Positions 56,402 to 64,000 of a DNA stretch of 64,000 nt are shown in pieces. The notes beneath the pieces were generated by a model. It was not told the DNA's origin. It searched no databases and worked only from the letters and a program-made list of their open reading frames with translations. The DNA lies in contig NZ_JACHOU010000002.1 of NCBI RefSeq assembly GCF_014206975.1, positions 558,001 to 622,000 of the forward strand, in the 5' to 3' direction. The DNA comes from Aminobacter aganoensis. Its GTDB lineage: Bacteria > Pseudomonadota > Alphaproteobacteria > Rhizobiales > Rhizobiaceae. Positions within the stretch are counted from its first letter, which is position 1, and every line of letters begins with the position of its first letter. The position numbers and the translations under genes are program-made.

Positions 56402-56822
56402 CAGGATGAGGAAAGCTCGGGAAGCGGGGCGCGAGGCCGTGCCTTCCGATAGTTTAGTAATGGCGCGACGTCCGCGCCCCGCCGGCGATTTCTGTTCCCG
56501 TCCGTTCCGCTTCCGGGGCAAGGGCATTTTCGCCCGCGCCCCCACTAGCGCATCGTCCAGCGCACCCGGGCCGTAGTGCCCGAAGGGGAACCCTTGGACG
56601 GAACCTCCCCGGACCGCGAGCCACGTTAGCCCACGAGCGGAGGCGCCGGTTCCTCCCCACATGCCACCGTCGCGACCGGCGTTCCCGCGGGAGAAACTGG
56701 CATGGATTGTAAGGGAGGTCTGGAGGGCGTGGAGAAACAGGGCCGGCTATCCACGCGGCATGGTGACAGATGGTGACACGTGGAAGGCGGAGGCAGTGCC
56801 TTGTGAAGCAAACTTCTGGCCT

Positions 56823-56943
56823 CTCATTCCTTCGCCCCCCCCCTGCCGGCGTTCGATGCTCGAAAAGCCAAGCAGTTGGTTTTTCGTCCGCTGCGCGGAC
56901 TGCATCTCACCCCACAGGCAAGAGGGGGGTGCGAAGGAATGAG
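56823..56943. repeat. 121-bp element bounded by inverted repeats (MITE-like)
   Basis: CTCATTCCTTCGC (56823-56835) and GCGAAGGAATGAG (56931-56943) are perfect inverted ends of 13 bp. C-rich and G-rich tracts lie just inside them. In the interior GTCCGCTGCGCGGAC (56886-56900) forms another hairpin. The size and terminal repeats are those of a small non-autonomous mobile or dispersed element. No transposase is present and no target duplication was confirmed. Confidence 0.7.
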
Positions 56944-57127
56944 GCGATGAAGATCAGGAGCCGCAGGACCCAACAACAATCACCGACCGTGGAGAAACAT
57001 TCCACGCCGGGCCAACTGCACCCAGCACCACGCTACATGCCGCATTCCACCGCGAACGCATCCATGCCACATTTCGGCCGTACCCGCCTTTTGTCGCCAA
57101 GCCCCCGAAATCGCATCGAAGTTCGCC

Positions 57128-58123
57128 ATGTCCAAAGCGTTCCGCCTCAGTGTCCTGTTGTCCGCATCACTGATGGCGCTGCCGGCGGCGGCCGGCCCTG
57201 CGCCCAAGGTCGACGAGGTCAAGGAACCGCAAGTGGTGCTGATCTCGTTCGACGGCGCGCACGATGTCGCCCAGTGGCAGCGCAGCCGCAACCTCGCCGC
57301 CCGCACCGGCGCGCGCTTCACCTATTTCCTGTCCTGCGTGTTCCTGCTGTCGCGCGAGACGCGCGGCGAATACCGGGCGCCGGGAAAATCGGCAGGCAGG
57401 TCGAATGTCGGCTTCGCCATGGACAAGCAGGAAGTGGCCGACAGGCTTGGCCAGATCAATCTCGCCGCAGCCGAAGGCAACGAAATAGCCAGCCACGGCT
57501 GCGGCCATTTCGACGGCGGCAAGTGGAGCAAGGCCGAGTGGACCAAGGAGTTCGACGCCTTCTCGACCATCATGCGCGATGCCTACAAGATCAACGGCAT
57601 TGTGCCCGAGCCGGCTGGCTGGGCCGGCATCGCCGCCTCGGTGAAGGGCTTCCGGGCGCCATATCTGTCCGACAGCAAGGGCCTGACGGCGGCGCTGCAC
57701 GACAAGGGTTTTGCCTACAATGCCAGCGGCGTGTCGCGCGGGCCGGAAGAACCCCGGCTCGACGGCAGCATGATGGAGTTTGCGCTGCCGCTCATTCCGG
57801 AGGGCCCTTCGGAGCGGCGCATCATCGCGATGGACTACAATCTGTACGTCCGCCACTCCGGCGGCGTGGACAAGCCCGAAGAAGCGGCGACATACGAAAA
57901 CCGCGCCTATGGCGCGTTCCGGCAGGCCTTCGACACGCAATATGCGGGCGGCCGCATCCCGCTGCAGATCGGCTTCCACTTCACGCTGATGAACGACGGG
58001 GCCTATTGGCGCGCGCTGGAACGCTTCGCCAGCGAGGTGTGCGTGAAATCGGACGTCGAATGCATCAGCTATGCCGACTTCGTGGCGCGGCGCAACGACG
58101 CCCCGGTGCAGACCGGGGGGTGA
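57128..58123 (+). CDS. Polysaccharide deacetylase family protein, exported
   Basis: A 331-residue protein with a signal peptide (FRLSVLLSASLMALPAAAG). The NodB-like domain has the catalytic/metal start VVLISFDGAHD, where the second Asp of the usual TFDDG is replaced by Gly-Ala, then NEIASHGCGHFDGG with the metal His pair, and RAPY in KGFRAPYLSD. The long loop between them and the atypical first motif place it in a divergent branch; activity is likely but unproven. It converges with bacA. Confidence 0.88.
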   Translation: MSKAFRLSVLLSASLMALPAAAGPAPKVDEVKEPQVVLISFDGAHDVAQWQRSRNLAARTGARFTYFLSCVFLLSRETRGEYRAPGKSAGRSNVGFAMDKQEVADRLGQINLAAAEGNEIASHGCGHFDGGKWSKAEWTKEFDAFSTIMRDAYKINGIVPEPAGWAGIAASVKGFRAPYLSDSKGLTAALHDKGFAYNASGVSRGPEEPRLDGSMMEFALPLIPEGPSERRIIAMDYNLYVRHSGGVDKPEEAATYENRAYGAFRQAFDTQYAGGRIPLQIGFHFTLMNDGAYWRALERFASEVCVKSDVECISYADFVARRNDAPVQTGG

Positions 58124-58158
58124 AGCGAGGCTTTTCTTCAAACGGGACGGTGACGCCC

Positions 58159-58282
58159 CCTCCCCCTTGTGGGGAGGGATAGAGGGTGGGGGTACTGCCA
58201 ACGCTTCCGCTGGCCATCATCCAAAAATCATGAGGGTAGGAGAACTTCACCCCACCCCTTACCCCTCCCCACAAGGGGGAGG
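58159..58282. repeat. Long inverted repeat between convergent genes
   Basis: CTCCCCCTTGTGGGGAGGG (58160-58178) and its exact reverse complement (58263-58281) bound a 124-bp segment. Pairing continues inside between GGGTGGGG (58184-58191) and CCCCACCC (58250-58257). The whole segment can fold into one long hairpin and probably ends transcription of both flanking genes. The same type of palindrome is dispersed in Mesorhizobium-like genomes. Confidence 0.85.
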
Positions 58283-58307
58283 CAGCACGGACGTTGCGCC
58301 AGACCAA

Positions 58308-59585
58308 TCACGCCACCGGCTGGTCTTTAGGCTTCAAGCCAGCCTTTTCGCGATCGAGATAGCGCTGGTCGATGTCGGGCAGCGCCTCGCCCACGAGCGT
58401 CGCCTCGAAGGCGCGCAGGCGCTTGTAGACCGACAGCAACTCGACGATGGTCGACCAGGAATTGACCAGGAACTGGAACGAGCTGGTGACCTGGGAGAAG
58501 GCGTAGCTGATCTGGTTCATCAGGCCGAGCGTCAGCTTTCCGGCCGCAATGGACGGCACCATGACGACCAGCGAGAAGATGTTGTTGGCCTGAAGGTAGG
58601 TGTAGCGGACGACGTTGAAATAGACGTAGTGGAAATAGAGCCGGAAGTAGTTGCGGCGGACGTTGGCGAACAATTCGGTGACGGTTGCCGGCTGGGCGCG
58701 GTCCTCGTGATCCTCGCCATAGACGAGTTCCTTGCGGTAGGCGGCCTCGACGCGCTGGTTGCGGAACTGCAGACCCGGCAGCTTGTAGCCGGCAAGAACC
58801 AGGCTGACCGTGCCGAAGATCGACCAGGCGATGGCTGCGACCAGAAGCGGCTGCTTGACTTCACCCAGCAGCGGCAGGTGCGTGATGTGGGTCGACAGTT
58901 GGATGAGCACCGGCGTGAAGGCAATCAGCGTCATGATCGAGTCGATGAAGTTGACACCCAGGCCCTCCATGATCTGGGCAAAGCGCATGGTGTCTTCCTG
59001 CACGCGCTGGGAGGCACCCTCGATGTGGCGCAGGCGCGACCAGTGTTCCATGTAGTAGCCGTTCATCGCCATGCGCCAGCGGAAGATCCAGTGGCTGACG
59101 AAGAAGGCGTTGACGACGGCGATGTTCATGCCCAGCAAGGCCAGGCCGGCAAAGCTCGCGACCTCCCAATAGAGCTGCTCGTCGGTCGCCGTGGTGGCCT
59201 TGGACAGGACATTCTGGATGAGGTCGTAGAACGGGCCGTACCAGTTGTTGACGGCGACGCTGACCTGGACCTGGAAATAGACGACGAACAGAATGAGCGC
59301 CGTGCCGAGGACCGACCAGCGCTGCCAGGGATGCGGCGAGAACCAGGCCCAAAAGGCGTAGAAGATCATCACGCCGACGAAGAAATAGATGTAGAACCAC
59401 AGGAAGGGCGGCGACCAGAACACCGACACGCCGATGATCTTGGGGGCGTCGGCAGCCGCCGGCGGCATACCGAAGACGGCCCCCAATTGTTCGCCTCCGA
59501 AGAACCAAGCCAGGACAAGGACGAGGCTCCAGACGGCAGCCGAGGAGAAAAACAGCTTCGGCTGCGGGAAGAAGGATACGAACAC
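58308..59585 (-). CDS. bacA: SbmA/BacA family peptide transporter
   Basis: An inner-membrane importer of 425 residues with about seven helices. SbmA/BacA proteins take up Pro-rich and other peptides and microcins; in Sinorhizobium BacA is needed for bacteroid survival against plant NCR peptides. Landmarks are [60 protein letters not shown] and [19 protein letters not shown]. The ATP-binding domain of the ABC-type relatives is absent, as expected for BacA. Confidence 0.93.
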   Translation of the reverse strand: MFVSFFPQPKLFFSSAAVWSLVLVLAWFFGGEQLGAVFGMPPAAADAPKIIGVSVFWSPPFLWFYIYFFVGVMIFYAFWAWFSPHPWQRWSVLGTALILFVVYFQVQVSVAVNNWYGPFYDLIQNVLSKATTATDEQLYWEVASFAGLALLGMNIAVVNAFFVSHWIFRWRMAMNGYYMEHWSRLRHIEGASQRVQEDTMRFAQIMEGLGVNFIDSIMTLIAFTPVLIQLSTHITHLPLLGEVKQPLLVAAIAWSIFGTVSLVLAGYKLPGLQFRNQRVEAAYRKELVYGEDHEDRAQPATVTELFANVRRNYFRLYFHYVYFNVVRYTYLQANNIFSLVVMVPSIAAGKLTLGLMNQISYAFSQVTSSFQFLVNSWSTIVELLSVYKRLRAFEATLVGEALPDIDQRYLDREKAGLKPKDQPVA

Positions 59586-59771
59586 GCTTCAGGGTTCCTT
59601 TCGGCGTTCTGCGGCCCATGCAAAAGAGGCATATGCAATTTGCCGCATGAAGTCATACTTCGCGCCTGATGGGAATCCCCGCGGGCGCATCGACATTGCA
59701 ATGCGCGCCGGATCGTGGCGATTTTCGGCCCCCGACCATTACAGTTTGGCAATGCAAGCACGGAACCCGCG

Positions 59772-60176
59772 ATGAACCAGCCAGCCCTTGCCGCAGCCGG
59801 GCTCTATGCCGCGCTCAATGCCCTGATCCTGCTGTGGCTGACGATGGCGACCGCGCTGGTGCGGCGCAGGCACATGGTGGCGATCGGCGACGGCGGGGTG
59901 GAGCATCTGCGCAGGACCATGCGTGGCCATGCCAACGCCGCCGAGAACATGCCGGTGATGCTGATCCTGCTCGGCCTTGCCGCAGTACTCGGCGCGCCGG
60001 CGCTGGCGATCCATGTGCTGGGCGCGGCCTTCACCTTCGGCCGGGCGGTGCATGCCTGGCACTTCACGCATGAGACGGCGGCGCAATGGCAGCGCGCCAC
60101 CGGCTTCGGGCTGAGCGTGATGACGATCGCTGCCGCGGCACTCGGCGTGTTCGGCCATGCGCTCACGCTCATCTAG
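59772..60176 (+). CDS. MAPEG family membrane protein
   Basis: A 134-residue protein with four predicted helices. The MAPEG signature is in VEHLRRTMRGHANAAENMPV, and the rest (LHVLGAAFTFGRAVHAWHF-like) follows the family. Bacterial MAPEG proteins may be glutathione transferases or peroxidases; the substrate is unknown. ATG 59772 gives MNQPALAAAGLYAALNAL. The stop overlaps that of the convergent small gene by four bases. Confidence 0.92.
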   Translation: MNQPALAAAGLYAALNALILLWLTMATALVRRRHMVAIGDGGVEHLRRTMRGHANAAENMPVMLILLGLAAVLGAPALAIHVLGAAFTFGRAVHAWHFTHETAAQWQRATGFGLSVMTIAAAALGVFGHALTLI

Positions 60177-60382
60177 GCGCGGCAGGCGCCCTCGCCCGGA
60201 ACCGGCAGGGCCCGCCTGAAGCCACGACCGAGCGGCAGGTCGCCGAGCTCGCGTGCATCCATGCGCTCTATGTCGGGATGGGACAGCGGATCGCGCAGCC
60301 AGGCGAGAAAGCGTTCGCTGTCGCTGCCTTGGTTGTCGTGCCGGCCTTGCAGCAGGGTGGTGAGGCTTGAGAAAATCTTCAT
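60173..60382 (-). CDS. Small protein with a conserved-looking C-terminal motif, function unknown
   Basis: A 69-residue protein, MKIFSSLTTLLQGRHDNQG, followed by a helix FLAWLRDPLSHPDIERMDARE and LGDLPLGRG. The last part recalls the LDDxxLxDIGLSR end of DUF1127 proteins, a loose likeness only. A very good ribosome site, GGGAGA, is seven bases before the ATG. It is divergent from the LysR gene, and the 115 bp between them may hold a LysR site. Confidence 0.75.
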   Translation of the reverse strand: MKIFSSLTTLLQGRHDNQGSDSERFLAWLRDPLSHPDIERMDARELGDLPLGRGFRRALPVPGEGACRA

Positions 60383-60494
60383 CTGACTTCTCCCGAAGCG
60401 TTGGTCCTTTCACTCAAATTCGGCTATAAACGCTGTTCCTACAATCAAGAACTTGGCCGACGGAGTTTAGAAAATCTCAAGTCAGGCGCTCAAT

Positions 60495-60524
60495 CGCGTG
60501 CATCTCAACCGCGTGCATCTCAAC
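60495..60524. repeat. 15-bp tandem duplication over the LysR start codon
   Basis: CGCGTGCATCTCAAC is repeated exactly at 60495-60509 and 60510-60524. Each copy has an in-frame GTG, so the protein begins MHLNR-VHLNG. Confidence 0.95.
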
Positions 60525-61418
60525 GGGCTCCGCGCGGTGGAGAGCGTGGCGCGCTGCGGCTCGCTGGTCAAGGCGGCAGAGGAGCTGGGCGTCTCGGCCA
60601 GTGCGGTGAGCCAGCAGATCGGCCGCACCGAGGCGCAGCTGGGTCGCGCGATCTTCCAGCGCACCGGGACGGGGCTGGCGCCGACGGCGTTCGGCGCCAA
60701 GTTCTGCGCCAGGCTGACGAGCGGCTTCCAGGAGCTGGGGCGCGCGGTGGCGCTGGCCGACGAGGCGAGTTCGAAGATGCTGGTGGTGTCGGTGGCGCCG
60801 GCCTTCGCCTCGCGCTTCCTGGTGCAGCGGCTCAGCCGCTTCAACCAGCGTTTTCCCGAGCTGAAGCTGAGGATCGACGCCTCGACCGGGCTTGTCGATC
60901 TCGACCATTCCGACGTCGACCTGGCGATCCGCATGGGCGACGGCAAGTGGCCGGGGGTGCGGGCGGAGCTTTTGCTGGCGCAGGAGGTGTTTCCCGTCTG
61001 CGCGCCGGCGCTGGCGGCCAGGCTGAAGCGGCCGGCCGACATCGCGCAGCTGCCGGTCATCGCCGACGAAAGCACCATGATCAGCTGGGAGCGCTGGTTC
61101 GAGGCGGCGGGGCTTGCGCCCTACCCGGTGCTGCCGGCGGGCCCTGCCTTCACCGACCCGATCCTCGGCATCGATGCGGCGATCGCCGGCCAGGGCGTGG
61201 CGCTGGCCTGGCAGTTGCTGTCGGCCGACGCCTTGGCCGACGGGCGGCTGGTGGCGCCGTTCGGCATCACGGTGGCGAGCGGGCTCGGCTACTACCTGGT
61301 GACGTCGGCGGCCGAGCGGCCGCAGCGCAAGGTCAGGGAGTTTTCAGGCTGGCTGGCCGAGGAGGTCGCCGCGACGATGGCGCGGTTCGGATGTCAGCCC
61401 GAAAAGGCAGCGTCGTAG
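60498..61418 (+). CDS. LysR family transcriptional regulator (GcvA-like)
   Basis: A 306-residue regulator. The helix-turn-helix is at about residues 8-66 (LRAVESVARCGSLVKAAEEL, GVSASAVSQQIGRTEAQLG), followed by a substrate-binding domain with VDLAIRMGDGKWPGV and LGIDAAIAGQGVALAW, as in GcvA-type members. The target is probably the divergent small gene at 60173. The start is marked by a 15-bp tandem duplication giving two GTG starts in frame (60498 and 60513). The end overlaps the convergent ArsC-like gene by 25 bp. Confidence 0.93.
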   Translation: MHLNRVHLNGLRAVESVARCGSLVKAAEELGVSASAVSQQIGRTEAQLGRAIFQRTGTGLAPTAFGAKFCARLTSGFQELGRAVALADEASSKMLVVSVAPAFASRFLVQRLSRFNQRFPELKLRIDASTGLVDLDHSDVDLAIRMGDGKWPGVRAELLLAQEVFPVCAPALAARLKRPADIAQLPVIADESTMISWERWFEAAGLAPYPVLPAGPAFTDPILGIDAAIAGQGVALAWQLLSADALADGRLVAPFGITVASGLGYYLVTSAAERPQRKVREFSGWLAEEVAATMARFGCQPEKAAS

Positions 61419-61762
61419 ATTTCGGGCTTGAAGCCAACGATGCGGCGGCTGCCGAGATCGAGCATCGGGCGCTTGATCATCGAGGGCTGGGCCAGCATCA
61501 GCGCGACGGCCTTGCCGGCGTCGACGTTCTGCCTGTCGGCGTCGGGCAATTTCTTGAAGGTGGTGCCGGCGCGGTTGAGCACGGTCTCCCAGCCGAACTC
61601 GCCGACCCATTTTTCCAGGGTTGCGCGGTCGATGCCGGCTGCCTTGTAGTCGTGGAAGTCGTAGGCGACGCCGTGGCCCTCGAGCCAGGTCCGGGCCTTC
61701 TTGATCGTGTCGCAGTTCTTGATGCCGTACATTTTGATGGGCAAGGTCGGGTTGATGGGCAA
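61394..61762 (-). CDS. ArsC/Spx family reductase (YffB-like)
   Basis: A 122-residue thioredoxin-fold protein: MYGIKNCDTIKKARTWLE with a single catalytic-type Cys, then GVAYDFHDYKAAGI, and SMIKRPMLDLGSRRIVGF with the family RP motif. YffB-type proteins resemble arsenate reductase but act on other thiol substrates. The start lies in an 18-bp duplication: TTG 61762 has GGAGG at seven-base spacing, while ATG 61732, ten codons further in, has none; the latter fits the family's usual start. Confidence 0.9.
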   Translation of the reverse strand: MPINPTLPIKMYGIKNCDTIKKARTWLEGHGVAYDFHDYKAAGIDRATLEKWVGEFGWETVLNRAGTTFKKLPDADRQNVDAGKAVALMLAQPSMIKRPMLDLGSRRIVGFKPEIYDAAFSG

Positions 61763-61769
61763 GGTCGGG
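61734..61769. repeat. 18-bp tandem duplication over the ArsC-like start
   Basis: TTGATGGGCAAGGTCGGG occurs twice without change, at 61734-61751 and 61752-61769. It adds six codons and a second TTG start on the minus strand. Confidence 0.95.
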
Positions 61770-61956
61770 CCTCCGCGTCTGGCGGCCGGGCGGCATTGCC
61801 GACTCGACCGTTTCGGTTGCGGCTAGCTTGTACATCGAGGCCGCTTTGGCAAGCGCGCGGCGGCGCCGGTGCCGGTGCTGTACGCCTTGCAAAACGCCTC
61901 GGGATTAATTACATAGGAAGCTAATCATTTTCATACTAATAAAAAAGGGGATCGAG

Positions 61957-62400
61957 ATGAGCGACGAAGCCTTGAAGGCGGCATTTTTCGACGAACTGCT
62001 GAAGGTCAACCGCAAGATGCGGACGATGTTCGACGCCCGGGTCAAGAAGCGCGGGCTGACGCTGGCGCGCGCCCGGCTGATGATGCAGATCGCCGAGTGC
62101 GAAGGCAAGACGCAGGCCGAGCTGGCTGAGCAGATGCACATCGAGCAGCCGTCGCTGGTCGGCCTGATCGACGGACTGGAAAAGAAGGGGCTGGTGGTGC
62201 GCTGCACCACCGACGATGACCGGCGCGCAAAACGCATCTTCCTGACGCCCACCGCCCGGCGCGAGACCGACGGCATGCGGGCCTTCGTCGCCGAGCTGCG
62301 CAACCGGGTGCTGGCCGGCGTCGACGACGCCGACATCGAGAGCGCCACCCGCGTGCTGAGCGTGCTCAGCCGCAACATCGGCGAGGCCGCCTGCGAATAG
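61957..62400 (+). CDS. MarR family transcriptional regulator
   Basis: A 147-residue winged-helix regulator: RLMMQIAECEGKTQAELAEQ, then IEQPSLVGLIDGLEKKGLVV and the wing CTTDDDRRAKRIFLTPTA. The ATG has GGGGATCGAG upstream. The region 61900-61950 is AT-rich and should hold the promoter and the self-operator. The MFS gene starts two bases after its stop, so this is a regulator-exporter operon of the emrR-emrAB kind. Confidence 0.94.
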   Translation: MSDEALKAAFFDELLKVNRKMRTMFDARVKKRGLTLARARLMMQIAECEGKTQAELAEQMHIEQPSLVGLIDGLEKKGLVVRCTTDDDRRAKRIFLTPTARRETDGMRAFVAELRNRVLAGVDDADIESATRVLSVLSRNIGEAACE

Positions 62401-62402
62401 GG

Positions 62403-64000
62403 ATGGCCGAGATGCAGCAGGCACCGGACACCGGCGAAGGCCGTGGTAAGAGGGCTGAGCCCGGGCAAGCCGATACGGCGACCCGGAGTGAGGTGCCTGT
62501 CGCGCCGCAGCCTGCTGCGCCGGCGCCAGCACCCCCGGCCTTCGTGCCCAAGCCGATGCCGATGGCCGCGGCCTATGTCTGCGCCTCGGTGGTGCTGGCG
62601 CTGACGCAGGGGCTGGGCATGAACCTGGTCGCCGCCAACGTGCCGCAGATCCAGGGTTCGATCGGCGCGACGGCGACGGAGACGACGTGGCTGGTCGCCG
62701 CCTACATGGCGCCGAACGTCTCGCTGGCGCTGGCGCTGATCAAGATCAGGACGCAATACGGCCTGCGCAACTTCGCCGAGCTGAGCATCCTCGGCTTCGT
62801 CGTCGCCTGCGTGCTCAACCTGTTCATCTCCGACCTGCAGTCGGCGCTGGCGGTGCGCTTCATGAGCGGCATCGCGGCCGCACCGATGTCGACACTCGCC
62901 TTCCTCTACATGCTGGAATCGTTTTCGCCGGAAAAGAAGCTGAATGTCGGCCTGCCGCTGGCGCTGACCAGCATCGCGCTGGGATCGCCGGTGGCGCGGC
63001 TGATCTCGCCCGCCCTGTTCGACATCGGCGGCTTCCATGCCGTGACCATGTTCGAGCTCGGCATGGCGATGGTCGCCTTCGCGCTGGTCTACGCCTTGCC
63101 GCTGGCGCCGCAGCCGCGCGCCAGGGTGATCGGGAAGCTCGACGTGATCAGCTACCTGCTGATCGCCACAGGCTTCGGGGCAACCGCCATCGTGCTGGTG
63201 CTAGGGCGGCTCTACTGGTGGCTGGAAGCGCCGTGGATCGGCGTGCTGCTGGCGCTGGCCGTGGCCTGCATCACCATTGCCGCCGTCATCGAGCTCAACC
63301 GCGAGAACCCGCTTCTCGACATTCGCTGGCTGGCGAGCCCGCCGATCCTGCATTTCACCGGCGTGCTGCTGATGTTTCGCCTGGTGCTGTCCGAGCAGAC
63401 GCTGGGCGCCTCCAGCCTGTTCCAGGCGCTCGGCCTCAGCAACGAACAGACGCGCTCGGTCTATGGGGTGATCCTGGTCGCCTCGATCGCCGGCGGGCTG
63501 ACCTGTGCTGCGCTGATGAAGCACGGCAAGGAGGAGCGCATCCACATCGCGGCGCTGATCCTGATCGCCATCGGTGCGTACATGGATAGCCGCGCCACCA
63601 ACCTGACGCGGCCGGAGCAGGTGTTCTACAGCCAGGCATTGATCGCCTTTGCCGGGGCGCTGATCCTGCCGCCGGCGATGAAGAGCGGGCTAATGTCGGC
63701 GCTCAAGAAGGGGCCGAACTACATCCTCAGCTTCATCATCGTGTTCCTGACCACCCAGAGCCTGGGCGGCCTGCTGGGCTCGGCGGTGTTCACCACCTTC
63801 GTCACCAGCCGCGAGCAGTTCCACCACAACATGCTGGTGGAAGACATCGCGCTGACCGACCCGCTGGTGGCGCAGCGCGTGGCCCAGCTCGGCGGCGCCT
63901 ATTCGCGCGTCATCACCGACAAGGCATTGCTGAACGCCGAGGGGCTGCAGTTGCTGTCGCAGCAGGCGACGCGCGAGGCCTATGTGCTGGCCTACAACGA
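62403..64000 (+). CDS. MFS exporter, DHA2/EmrB-like (partial, C-terminus outside window)
   Basis: At least 532 residues of a major facilitator. The N-terminus is a Pro/Ala-rich soluble tail of about 55 residues (VAPQPAAPAPAPPAFVPKP). Some 12 to 14 membrane helices follow (AAYVCASVVLALTQGLGMNL, IGATATETTWLVAAYMAPNV). Motif A is weak. The last part seen (HNMLVEDIALTDPLVAQRVAQ) is a periplasmic-type loop found in DHA2 members. The MarR gene directly before it probably represses it. A membrane-fusion partner (HlyD/EmrA type) is expected beyond the window. Confidence 0.9.
   Translation, partial: MAEMQQAPDTGEGRGKRAEPGQADTATRSEVPVAPQPAAPAPAPPAFVPKPMPMAAAYVCASVVLALTQGLGMNLVAANVPQIQGSIGATATETTWLVAAYMAPNVSLALALIKIRTQYGLRNFAELSILGFVVACVLNLFISDLQSALAVRFMSGIAAAPMSTLAFLYMLESFSPEKKLNVGLPLALTSIALGSPVARLISPALFDIGGFHAVTMFELGMAMVAFALVYALPLAPQPRARVIGKLDVISYLLIATGFGATAIVLVLGRLYWWLEAPWIGVLLALAVACITIAAVIELNRENPLLDIRWLASPPILHFTGVLLMFRLVLSEQTLGASSLFQALGLSNEQTRSVYGVILVASIAGGLTCAALMKHGKEERIHIAALILIAIGAYMDSRATNLTRPEQVFYSQALIAFAGALILPPAMKSGLMSALKKGPNYILSFIIVFLTTQSLGGLLGSAVFTTFVTSREQFHHNMLVEDIALTDPLVAQRVAQLGGAYSRVITDKALLNAEGLQLLSQQATREAYVLAYN

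Larger units (their letters stand above)
56195..57127. other. Gene-free stretch with repeats
   Basis: No gene is supported in these 930 bases. All long open frames here lack signs of coding. It contains a 16-bp tandem repeat (56338-56401), a GC-rich middle (56440-56720) with small hairpins such as AAGGG/CCCTT at 56583-56595, two near copies of ATGGTGACA at 56760-56779, and a 121-bp inverted-repeat element (56823-56943). A structured RNA in the middle part cannot be excluded, but no known RNA class was recognised. Confidence 0.6.

Noticed and set aside
56369-56662. 97-codon frame on the minus strand in the gene-free stretch
   Set aside because: It runs through the 16-bp repeats, has no ribosome site and has no coding character; probably a repeat-derived chance frame.

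Overview
The window is GC-rich DNA from an alphaproteobacterium of the order Hyphomicrobiales (Rhizobiales), most likely Phyllobacteriaceae such as Mesorhizobium or Aminobacter. This rests on gene content and order: cox genes near ialB and tldD, a RibB protein with a degenerate RibA-like domain, an F0 operon atpI-B-E-F'-F with two b-type subunits, a BacA/SbmA transporter, DUF1344, DUF2277 and DUF6101 proteins, and split glyQ/glyS. Almost everything is chromosomal housekeeping DNA. No rRNA, tRNA, CRISPR array, prophage or intact insertion sequence was recognised.

Layout: 0-7.6 kb holds cytochrome oxidase genes (ctaD partial, ctaC), ialB and tldD. Between ialB and tldD lie a subtilisin-family (S8) peptidase and a small I9-propeptide-like protein, and after tldD a membrane-anchored protein of unknown function. 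7.6-14.3 kb is an isoprenoid and RNA-modification block (RNA methyltransferase, tlyA, dxs, pirin, DUF2277, xseB, histone-deacetylase-like). 14.4-17.7 kb is a TetR regulator divergent from two tandem MFS exporters, with four near-identical palindromes between them. 17.8-31.4 kb carries a membrane protein, ribB, aroC, fabI, a DnaJ-like protein, pdxH, a beta-oxidation gene pair, a GH25 lysozyme, purD and a YefM-YoeB toxin-antitoxin pair.

31.5-43.3 kb has ubiA, DUF6101, an FAD-linked oxidase, a Sua5/TsaC-type protein, glyS and glyQ, a TPR protein ending in LysM, and a polyprenyl diphosphate synthase. 43.4-49.7 kb holds a DUF2007 protein, a methyltransferase, an S49 peptidase, ispE, moaB, a radical SAM protein and rnhB. 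49.8-52.5 kb is the F0 ATP synthase operon. 52.7-56.2 kb has a SleB-type hydrolase, der and a YfgM-like protein. 56.2-57.1 kb is a gene-free stretch with repeats. 57.1-64 kb has a polysaccharide deacetylase, bacA, a MAPEG protein, LysR, an ArsC-like reductase, and MarR followed by an MFS exporter cut by the window edge.

Several genes fall into shared pathways. dxs and ispE (MEP pathway), the polyprenyl synthase and ubiA all feed isoprenoid/ubiquinone synthesis, which serves the cytochrome oxidase and ATP synthase also present. GH25, SleB, the deacetylase and the LysM protein act on the envelope. The most interesting items are the S8 peptidase/I9-like pair, the TetR/MFS operator array, in-frame tandem duplications at the start codons of two neighbouring genes, and several intergenic inverted repeats.
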